A DNA stretch of 12,991 nucleotides from Ignavibacteriaceae bacterium (GTDB lineage Bacteria > Bacteroidota > Ignavibacteria > Ignavibacteriales > Ignavibacteriaceae). This document shows positions 1 through 6,063 of this stretch, one piece after another. A program made the position numbers and the translations under genes. The first letter of the stretch is position 1. Each line of letters opens with the position of its first letter. The notes below the pieces were generated by a model. The model searched no databases. It saw only the letters and a program-made list of their open reading frames with translations, and had not been told where the DNA came from. Location: the NCBI GenBank assembly GCA_022865965.1, contig JALHTS010000455.1, positions 1-12,991 of the forward strand. Direction: 5' to 3'.

Positions 1-1798
1 ACATATGTTCTGTCCGGCATAGTCCGATACCTTCAGCGCCAAAAGCAATAGCATTTGATGACTGATCAGGCTGATCAGCATTTGTTCTTACCTTCATTGT
101 TCTGATCTTGTCTGCCCAGGTCATTAAGCTGTTGTAAGTATTGAACACCGTTGAATCTTTTGCATCAAGAGTTTTAGTTATAAGAACCTGAATTACCTCA
201 GAAGGTTTGGTTTCAAGTTTTCCTTCAATCACTTCACCGGTAGATCCATCTATTGAGATGTAATCACCTTCTCTAACAACGGTATCCATTCCATCAACAG
301 TGATTGTTCTTTCTTTATAGTTGATCTTCAATGCACCGCAACCGGCAACACAAACCTTACCCATTTGACGTGCAACAAGTGCAGCGTGGGAGGTCATTCC
401 GCCTCTTGCTGTAAGAATACCTTCTGAAGCGTCCATTCCTTTAATGTCTTCAGGAGAAGTTTCAATTCTTACAAGAATAATTTTATCACCGTTCTTAGCC
501 ATCTCTTCTGCATCCTGAGCGCTTAATGCAACCTTACCCGATGCAGCACCAGGACCGGCATTTAATCCTTTAGCAAGAAGTTTTCCTGATTCAACTGCTT
601 TTCTTTTTTCATCAATATCGAAGATTGGTCTTAATAATTGATTTAACTGATTAGGTTCAATTCTTAAGATCGCTTGTTCTTTAGTTATTAATTTTTCCTT
701 CACCATATCAACAGCCATTTGAATAGCCGCAAATCCAGTTCTCTTTCCAACACGGCACTGAAGCATCCAGAGTTTGCCCTGCTGAATAGTGAACTCAAGG
801 TCCATCATATCTTTATAGTGTTTATCAAGTATTTTTCTGTACTTATCAAGTTCTTTGTAAAGTACAGGAGACTCTTTTTCAAGTTGAGCAATAGGAAGAG
901 GAGTACGTGTACCGGCAACAACATCTTCTCCCTGGGCATTAAATAAATATTCACCGTAGAAAACATTTTCGCCAGTGGCAGGATCACGGGTAAATGCAAC
1001 ACCTGTTCCGGAATCTTCACCCATATTTCCAAATACCATTGATTGAATGTTTACAGCAGTTCCCCAGCTTGCCGGAATGTTATTAAGCTTGCGGTAAACA
1101 ATTGCTCTTTCATTCATCCATGAATTAAATACTGCACCGACAGAACCCCATAGCTGTTCCATTGGATCATCAGGAAAATCATTTCCTGTTTTTTCTTTAA
1201 TTGCAATTTTGAACTCAGCAACTAATTCTTTCAAATCGTCAGCTGAAAGTTCGGTATCAAGCGTAATGCCCTTTGCTTCTTTCTTTGCATCCATTATAAC
1301 TTCAAACGGATCGTGTTCGTGCTTGTCAACAGGCTTCAACCCGAGCACTACATCACCATACATTTGGACAAATCTTCTATATGAATCGTATACAAAGCGA
1401 GGATTGTTTGTCTTTTCAATTAATGCCTGAACAGTAATATCATTCAAACCAAGATTTAGAACAGTATCCATCATTCCCGGCATAGATGCACGTGCACCTG
1501 AACGCACTGAAAGAAGAAGAGGATTTTTATGATCGCCAAATACTGCGCCCATTTCCTTTTCAACTTTTTTAAGAGCATCAACAACCTGAGATTTTAGCTC
1601 TTTAGGATATTTCTTTTTGTTATCGTAATAGTATGTACAGAGTTCTGTAGTAATTGTGAATCCAGCTGGAACAGGAAGACCGATATTAACCATCTCGGCA
1701 AGGTTTGCACCTTTACCACCGAGAAGCCCTTTCATATCGGCTTTTCCTTCAGCTTTTTTGCCTCCGAAGAAGTAAACGTATTTCTGAGTTTTAGCCAT
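1..1798 (-). CDS. ppdK: Pyruvate, phosphate dikinase, N-terminal two thirds (partial)
   Basis: This cytoplasmic enzyme interconverts pyruvate + ATP + Pi with phosphoenolpyruvate + AMP + PPi, serving gluconeogenesis or PPi-linked glycolysis. My translation from ATG at 1798 gives about 599 residues of a family usually near 880-900. The C-terminal part is cut by the window edge, so this is not a broken gene. Visible family blocks are [12 protein letters not shown] (about residues 25-36) and [21 protein letters not shown] (about 97-117) in the ATP-grasp nucleotide-binding part. The phosphohistidine swivel domain carries [15 protein letters not shown], with the predicted phospho-accepting His at about residue 471 (codon 386-388). 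The Thr two residues before it is the position modified by the PPDK regulatory protein in plants and some bacteria. The PEP/pyruvate-binding TIM barrel starts near residue 530, and [13 protein letters not shown] is the last visible stretch. The start is supported by a strong GGAGG at 1807-1811. PEP synthase and PTS enzyme I share the His domain, but the N-terminal blocks are specific to PPDK. Confidence 0.97.
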   Translation of the reverse strand, partial: MAKTQKYVYFFGGKKAEGKADMKGLLGGKGANLAEMVNIGLPVPAGFTITTELCTYYYDNKKKYPKELKSQVVDALKKVEKEMGAVFGDHKNPLLLSVRSGARASMPGMMDTVLNLGLNDITVQALIEKTNNPRFVYDSYRRFVQMYGDVVLGLKPVDKHEHDPFEVIMDAKKEAKGITLDTELSADDLKELVAEFKIAIKEKTGNDFPDDPMEQLWGSVGAVFNSWMNERAIVYRKLNNIPASWGTAVNIQSMVFGNMGEDSGTGVAFTRDPATGENVFYGEYLFNAQGEDVVAGTRTPLPIAQLEKESPVLYKELDKYRKILDKHYKDMMDLEFTIQQGKLWMLQCRVGKRTGFAAIQMAVDMVKEKLITKEQAILRIEPNQLNQLLRPIFDIDEKRKAVESGKLLAKGLNAGPGAASGKVALSAQDAEEMAKNGDKIILVRIETSPEDIKGMDASEGILTARGGMTSHAALVARQMGKVCVAGCGALKINYKERTITVDGMDTVVREGDYISIDGSTGEVIEGKLETKPSEVIQVLITKTLDAKDSTVFNTYNSLMTWADKIRTMKVRTNADQPDQSSNAIAFGAEGIGLCRTEHM

Positions 1799-1806
1799 TT
1801 GTATAA

Positions 1807-1811
1807 CCTCC
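1807..1811 (-). promoter_or_regulatory. Strong Shine-Dalgarno for ppdK
   Basis: On the minus strand GGAGG lies 8 bases before the ATG of ppdK (ACGGAGGTTATACAAATG). It fixes the start codon. It is the only full-strength ribosome binding site I find in the window. The other genes rely on weak purine stretches or on overlap with the preceding gene. Confidence 0.85.
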
Positions 1812-1822
1812 GTAGTGTTTTA

Positions 1823-1855
1823 TCGTTTAGCTGACTATTATAATTAGTCGTTTAG
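1823..1855 (-). promoter_or_regulatory. Possible ppdK promoter/leader element: direct repeat, small inverted repeat and TATAAT
   Basis: The 45-bp gap between lpxK and ppdK, plus the lpxK stop codon, holds three small motifs. A direct repeat TCGTTTAG occurs at 1823-1830 and 1848-1855 (plus-strand reading). A 5-bp inverted repeat, GACTA at 1833-1837 and TAGTC at 1845-1849, has a 7-base loop. On the minus strand a TATAAT hexamer covers 1842-1837, about 40 bases before the ppdK ATG. No convincing -35 hexamer lies 17 bases upstream. The hairpin is too short, and lacks a T-run, to be an intrinsic terminator. A ppdK promoter is possible, as is chance in AT-rich DNA. Confidence 0.3.
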
Positions 1856-2890
1856 TTTATTAATTAAATATTGTTTGAATGATTCTTCTTCATCCATACA
1901 TAATTTTATTTTCAAATAAAAGATATCAATATCATCAAATTCTATTGAGTATTTGATAAGCTTAACTGCATCTTTCTCCGTTGTTATAACAGAGTGAGAG
2001 TTTGTTGCATAAAATTCTTTACGAATCCGCTGCACTTCTTTTAATGTATATTCTTTATGATCTCTAAAAATTATCTGATTATCTACTTCGACACCCGATT
2101 GTTTAAGAACCTTTAGAAACGATTCGGGGTTAGCAATTCCTGAGACGATCAATCCTTTCTGTCCGTCAAATTCTTTAATACTGTATTCAATATTTTTTGC
2201 AACGTCTACAAAACCGATTGCCTTATAGTATGAAGTAAAAACCTTCTTATCTTTTAGGAAAACTTTTCGTTTAGGAATTATTTCTTCTTTATCAGAAAAT
2301 TTTCTGTTAAGTATTATCACATCGGCTCTGCTAATAGAGTCAAAACCTTCTCTCATAATTCCTGCCGGCAAATGATTATGAACAAACATATCATATTTAT
2401 TGAAAAAATTTTGTTCAATAATTAAAAGATCAATATCACGCTTTATCCATCTGTGTTGAAATGCATCATCAAGTACAATTGTATCAACACCTGTATCCTT
2501 AATCAGTCTTTTTGCTCCCTGAACACGCCTTTCACAAACCGCAGCTGGAACCTTTGTCTCACTTGCAGTGTGATACATTTCATCACCGGATTGATCAACT
2601 GTTGAAAGCATTTTCGTTCCATCTGACACGAGCAGATAACCAATTGATGATCTTCCATATCCACGGCTTAATACACCAACTTTTTTGTTAAATGATTTTA
2701 AAAATTCAACAAGATAAATTACCATTGGTGTTTTACCTGAGCCCCCAACTGTTAAGTTTCCCACAGATATAATTTTTGATTTAACCTGAACAGCTTTAAA
2801 AATATTCTTGTCAAAGAACAGATTTCTTAAACGGATAATAAATCCGTAAACAGGTGCAAAAGGAAGCAGAATGAATCTTAAGAAATTCAT
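1844..2890 (-). CDS. lpxK: Tetraacyldisaccharide 4'-kinase (lipid A kinase)
   Basis: LpxK phosphorylates the 4' position of the tetraacyl-disaccharide-1-phosphate made by LpxB, giving lipid IVA at the inner face of the inner membrane. The 348-residue length is normal for the family. A hydrophobic N-terminal segment (about residues 4-20) fits the membrane-associated helix of LpxK. The P-loop GNLTVGGSGKTP is at 44-55, followed by LSRGYGR at 74-80, GDEM at 102-105, and DDAFQH at 141-146. The last corresponds to the DDGLQH catalytic block of the E. coli enzyme, with the Ala-Phe variant that I recall as common in the Bacteroidota group. LPAGIMRE at 174-181 matches the family LPAG.LRE motif. ATG at 2890 lies 2 bp after the stop of the acyltransferase-like gene. 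A GGAAGG is present but about 11 bases from the ATG, so translational coupling is likely. It is the last gene of the lipid A block before ppdK. Confidence 0.96.
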   Translation of the reverse strand: MNFLRFILLPFAPVYGFIIRLRNLFFDKNIFKAVQVKSKIISVGNLTVGGSGKTPMVIYLVEFLKSFNKKVGVLSRGYGRSSIGYLLVSDGTKMLSTVDQSGDEMYHTASETKVPAAVCERRVQGAKRLIKDTGVDTIVLDDAFQHRWIKRDIDLLIIEQNFFNKYDMFVHNHLPAGIMREGFDSISRADVIILNRKFSDKEEIIPKRKVFLKDKKVFTSYYKAIGFVDVAKNIEYSIKEFDGQKGLIVSGIANPESFLKVLKQSGVEVDNQIIFRDHKEYTLKEVQRIRKEFYATNSHSVITTEKDAVKLIKYSIEFDDIDIFYLKIKLCMDEEESFKQYLINKLND

Positions 2891-2892
2891 TG

Positions 2893-3552
2893 TTATGAAA
2901 ACCTTCCTGCTTCATTTTGCAGTTCAATCAATTTCATTTCACAGTTTAAAATCATTTCAGACGTTTCTTCGTAACTTAAATTCTTATCGACAATAATTGG
3001 TTCCGAGTAAAAGGCATTAGCCTTTGTGAAGAAATATGGAACATGAAATTTATCCCAACTCTTCAACAATTTCTTTTTTCTAAATCCAATTCCAAGAAGC
3101 ACCAACGGTATTCCGCTTTTTTTTGCAGCTATTACAGCTCCGGCTTTAAATTTATGAACCGGTCCGCGAGGTCCATCCGGTGTTACTGCAATGGAATATT
3201 TATTTTTTGCGTAATCAATCATAATACCAAGTGCCACATCGCCGCCTTTGCTGCTTGAACCTCTAACCACTTGATAACCCCAATGTTTAAGCTGCTTTGC
3301 AAGAAGATCTCCGTCTTTGCTTTTGCTTGTTAACGCTGCAATTTTTTTTCTGCCATGCAAATACCAAGAAAGCAGCATTGTTTCGTGCCAAAAAGCAATT
3401 ACATAATTCTGATTGTTTTCATCTAATCGATCAATAACATCTTTATTCCTAAAATTTATTCTCAACGACTTACACAATAAATCAACACTATAGGTAAGGA
3501 ATATATTCCCCACAAATCTTAGTGTATTCTGTTTTATTTCTTTAAGCTTCAT
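2893..3552 (-). CDS. DUF374 lysophospholipid-acyltransferase-family protein, possible late lipid A acyltransferase
   Basis: This 219-residue protein belongs to the DUF374 branch of the LPLAT acyltransferase superfamily. Characteristic blocks are AFWHETML at 53-60 with the candidate catalytic His at 56, TSKSKDGD at 75-82, VVRGSSSKGG at 95-104, AVTPDGPRGP at 122-131, and KSWDKF at 164-169. An N-terminal hydrophobic stretch (about 12-28) could hold it to the inner membrane. In Helicobacter and relatives a DUF374 protein, LpxJ, is described as a secondary (late) lipid A acyltransferase. That knowledge, plus its position between lpxB and lpxK, suggests it adds an acyl chain to the lipid A precursor. 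It could instead acylate a lysophospholipid. Its start overlaps the end of lpxB by 11 bp (ATGAAGCTTAA) without a separate Shine-Dalgarno, and its stop is 2 bp before lpxK, so all three are probably translated together. Family assignment is firm; the substrate is inference. Confidence 0.88.
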   Translation of the reverse strand: MKLKEIKQNTLRFVGNIFLTYSVDLLCKSLRINFRNKDVIDRLDENNQNYVIAFWHETMLLSWYLHGRKKIAALTSKSKDGDLLAKQLKHWGYQVVRGSSSKGGDVALGIMIDYAKNKYSIAVTPDGPRGPVHKFKAGAVIAAKKSGIPLVLLGIGFRKKKLLKSWDKFHVPYFFTKANAFYSEPIIVDKNLSYEETSEMILNCEMKLIELQNEAGRFS

Positions 3553-4690
3553 TAATCAAATTATAAATTGCTTTTGCAGCATTTGCAGAAGCATTTTTCT
3601 CACCAAGTTTTTTTCTGATTTCACCAAGTTTTGATCTCATCTTTTCATATAAAGAACCGTCTGATAATATTCTTTTACTTTCATTATAAATTTTATCTGA
3701 GTTTACATCTCCCTGAACTAATTCCGGAACAACATTTTCGTTAAGAATAATATTTGCCATTCCAATGTTTTTAACTTTAACCAAAAATTTTCCTATTCGG
3801 TATGTAATACCACTTGTCTTATAAACAATGATCATCGGAAGCTGCATCAATCCTGCTTCAAGTGTTGATGTACCGGATTTTATAATTCCAAATTTTGCAT
3901 TCTTAAGAAAATCATAGGTAAACCCTCTTATTAAATTAAACCTATGATGCTCTTTATATTTTTCAAACAATTCCTCATCAAGATTTGCAGAACAAGCAAC
4001 TACAACCTGTAAATTAAACTCGTCTGCTAAACGAGAAGCCGCTTTAATTGTTTCAGGAAATATTTCTTCTATTTCGTGATTTCTACTTCCGGGTAGAATC
4101 AGTAAAATTTCTTTTGATTGATCAAGATTAAATTTTTGTTTCAACTCATCTTTTGATAAAAAACTATATTGATTCAATCTTTCAATAAGCGGATGACCGA
4201 CAAACGCCGCATCAATGTTATTTTCCTTATAAAGTTTTTCTTCAAACGGAAAAACTACCAACATTTTTTTTATAAGTGCACGAATTTTTTTTATTCTTCC
4301 ACTACCCCATGCCCAAATTTGCGGTGAGATATAATAAATTATATCAACTTCATTTGCTTTAAGCTTCTTTGCTATGTTCAGGTTGAAGCCGGGATAGTCA
4401 ATCAGCACTGCATATTTTGTTTTTCTTTTTTCAACTTCGTTAAGTATATCACTTTTTACTTTTCGTATGAAAGGAAGATGTTTAACAACTTCTGCAAATC
4501 CCATAAAAGCCATTTTGTTGAGATGGTAAATAATCTCAACTCCGGCTTCTTTCATTTTTTCACCGCCGATACCAAATAGTTTAATATCGCTATCAAGAGT
4601 TTTTAATTCTTTAACAAGTGCCGCTGCATGAAGATCACCAGACACTTCACCGGCAATAATCAAAATATTTTTATTCTTTATTTTACTCAT
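3542..4690 (-). CDS. lpxB: Lipid-A-disaccharide synthase
   Basis: LpxB is a GT-B fold (family GT19) glycosyltransferase. It joins UDP-2,3-diacylglucosamine and lipid X into the beta-1',6-linked lipid A disaccharide at the inner membrane. The 382-residue protein is full length. Blocks visible in order are AGEVSGDLHAA (13-23), GIGGEKMKEAGVE (40-52), MAFMGFAEV (60-68), DYPGFN (98-103) with Asp98 as the likely catalytic acidic residue, SPQIWAWG (122-129), VFPFEE (146-151), VGHPL (164-168), LPGSRNHEI (199-207), KSGTSTLEAG (271-280), and GMANIILNENVVPELVQ (310-326). The ATG shares its A with the stop of the upstream methyltransferase gene (TAATG), and the 3' end overlaps the DUF374 gene. Little Shine-Dalgarno is seen, so re-initiation after the upstream stop is likely. 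Its product feeds LpxK, encoded two genes downstream. Confidence 0.97.
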   Translation of the reverse strand: MSKIKNKNILIIAGEVSGDLHAAALVKELKTLDSDIKLFGIGGEKMKEAGVEIIYHLNKMAFMGFAEVVKHLPFIRKVKSDILNEVEKRKTKYAVLIDYPGFNLNIAKKLKANEVDIIYYISPQIWAWGSGRIKKIRALIKKMLVVFPFEEKLYKENNIDAAFVGHPLIERLNQYSFLSKDELKQKFNLDQSKEILLILPGSRNHEIEEIFPETIKAASRLADEFNLQVVVACSANLDEELFEKYKEHHRFNLIRGFTYDFLKNAKFGIIKSGTSTLEAGLMQLPMIIVYKTSGITYRIGKFLVKVKNIGMANIILNENVVPELVQGDVNSDKIYNESKRILSDGSLYEKMRSKLGEIRKKLGEKNASANAAKAIYNLINEA

Positions 4691-5286
4691 TAAAAAATGT
4701 TATTAACTCTCAGATACCATTTAATAATTATTAGTAATGCAACTGTTACGAATGCCTGCAATGTTCGCGTCTCAGATTTCAACCCCATATTTAATTTGAA
4801 TGTCGGTTGTTCAACTCCATTTACTCTATAAGGAGTCAATCTTGGAAAAAACCGCGGAACATTCTGCAAATAATTTTGATACGCATTTGTAAATTTCTTT
4901 GCAAGGAAAGCTTCTTCCTCTTTAACAATAAGATGATATTGCAAAACAAAAAACAAAAGTGCAACTATCTGCAGATAAGGAAACAAAGCATAAGACATTA
5001 CGCCAAGTCCAAAGTACATTAAGATATTTCCGACATAAAGTGGATTGCGAACGTAAGCGAAGGGTCCGCTAATAACTAAAATAGTCCCGCCGACACCACT
5101 GGTTGTCCTCGTTTCGCTTCCAGCCCAGCTTACACCCCACAATCGAATTAGTTCCCCACAAAGTGCTATAACAAAACCTATAATTAAAGTTGTTAAGTTA
5201 ACGTTTTCAAATACCAGCATAAGAATAAGAAACGGTATTGGTGTATAGCTTCTATAACTAAAAAACTTTTTTGCTAATTGTGACAT
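4690..5286 (-). CDS. Isoprenylcysteine carboxyl methyltransferase (ICMT)-like membrane protein
   Basis: This 198-residue integral membrane protein is of the ICMT/PEMT-like SAM-dependent methyltransferase family. The family signature is GPFAYVRNPLYVGN at 74-87, followed by hydrophobic segments (about 88-120). The cofactor-side block EEEAFLAKKF..AYQNYLQNVPRFFP spans 123-148. Hydrophobic segments also occur near 16-28 and 31-50. After the catalytic block there is an extra tail with one more membrane helix (about 176-191). Bacterial relatives rarely have known substrates; some methylate small molecules or lipids, and bacteria generally lack the CaaX-protein substrate of the eukaryotic enzyme. Its stop overlaps the lpxB ATG (TAATG), so it is co-translated with lipid A synthesis. 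This permits, but does not prove, an envelope-lipid substrate. It starts after a 54-bp gap and may be the first gene of the lpx transcription unit. The ATG at 5286 is preceded only by purine-rich sequence (AGAGAAAGAGAAATAATTAA). Confidence 0.85.
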   Translation of the reverse strand: MSQLAKKFFSYRSYTPIPFLILMLVFENVNLTTLIIGFVIALCGELIRLWGVSWAGSETRTTSGVGGTILVISGPFAYVRNPLYVGNILMYFGLGVMSYALFPYLQIVALLFFVLQYHLIVKEEEAFLAKKFTNAYQNYLQNVPRFFPRLTPYRVNGVEQPTFKLNMGLKSETRTLQAFVTVALLIIIKWYLRVNNIF

Positions 5287-5340
5287 TTAATTATTTCTCT
5301 TTCTCTTAATCTTTTTTCTTATTCAATTCTTACTCTTACT
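5287..5340 (-). other. Purine-rich intergenic gap, no clear promoter or terminator
   Basis: This is the longest gap in the window. Read on the minus strand it is almost entirely A and G with scattered T and no C, built of AAGA/GAGA-like units. I find no convincing -10/-35 pair, no hairpin and no T-run. It provides a purine-rich leader to the methyltransferase gene and could hold a promoter of a non-canonical type. It is also the only natural break between the smc block and the lpx block. Confidence 0.5.
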
Positions 5341-6063
5341 TCACTCAACTATATAAGCCGCACGTCTTTTCAATTCTGCCTGATGATTTTTTCGTAATTT
5401 TTTTTCGGTAATAAGATCATCAATTTTTTTTATAACGCCAGTAAAATCTTTAAACGGTGAATATGATATTCTTTCCTTTTCACAAAATTTCAAGAGACCA
5501 TCTTTAGCGAAGATGTAATCGCAATACTGAGCCGATTCTTTATCCGAGTTCCCATCGCCGACGTAAAATGTATAATCATCATCGCTGCTGTTATCAAGTA
5601 TATGATCTCTCTTGCAATTTGCCGAAGTTGGAGAATCGGAATTAAAAAACGGATAGCTGGGAATTAATTTTCCTGAATTATCAAGTGAAAGATTATTTGC
5701 ATAATATTTCAGTCCCTTCAAATTCTCACGTATGAATATTCTTTCGATGTAATAATCAAAGCCATCGCTTAGAACAACCAGTTCAATATTTTTTTCTCTG
5801 CAATATGAAACCAGTGAATGAAAAGTTGAATCTATTTTAATTCCATCAATGAAAGTATCAAGTTCATTCTTATCAATTACCGGAGTTGAACTACAAAGCA
5901 AATCCCAGCATTCGCGAGATGAAATTCTATCGTTCAATAAATCATCAATCACCGGAAGAACTTTTTCACTATCACCAAACTTTGTAAAGATTGAGTCGCC
6001 GATATCCTGCTCTGTGATTGTGCCATCGAAATCAACAAATATTTTCAGTTCACGTTTTTTCAC
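5341..6063 (-). CDS. MtnX-like HAD-IB family phosphatase
   Basis: This 240-residue cytoplasmic haloacid-dehalogenase phosphatase has all four catalytic motifs: DFDGT at 11-15 (nucleophile Asp11 and acid/base Asp13), VVLSDG at 96-101 (Ser99), Lys151 in KRD, and GDGNSD at 169-174. The overall pattern, including SDGFDYYIE and YVGDGNSDKESA, is closest in my judgement to the MtnX group (2-hydroxy-3-keto-5-methylthiopentenyl-1-phosphate phosphatase of methionine salvage). SerB-like phosphoserine phosphatases are the main alternative. No other mtn gene is in the window, so the substrate is unassigned. The start codon is GTG at 6063, overlapping the upstream TGA as GTGA; no in-frame ATG comes before the DFDGT motif. 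The overlap suggests translational coupling to the secreted T9SS protein, an odd pairing of a cytoplasmic phosphatase with an exported protein. Confidence 0.85.
   Translation of the reverse strand: MKKRELKIFVDFDGTITEQDIGDSIFTKFGDSEKVLPVIDDLLNDRISSRECWDLLCSSTPVIDKNELDTFIDGIKIDSTFHSLVSYCREKNIELVVLSDGFDYYIERIFIRENLKGLKYYANNLSLDNSGKLIPSYPFFNSDSPTSANCKRDHILDNSSDDDYTFYVGDGNSDKESAQYCDYIFAKDGLLKFCEKERISYSPFKDFTGVIKKIDDLITEKKLRKNHQAELKRRAAYIVE

Noticed and set aside
719..1430. Open frames on the plus strand at 719-946 and 1209-1430 and the minus-strand frame 805-1032
   Set aside because: They lie inside the ppdK coding sequence in other frames, have no ribosome binding site, and their translations show no protein-like pattern, while ppdK is unmistakable.
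1833..1849. Inverted repeat GACTA...TAGTC as an intrinsic terminator after lpxK
   Set aside because: The stem is 5 bp and AT-rich, overlaps the lpxK stop codon, and is not followed by a T-run on the minus strand.
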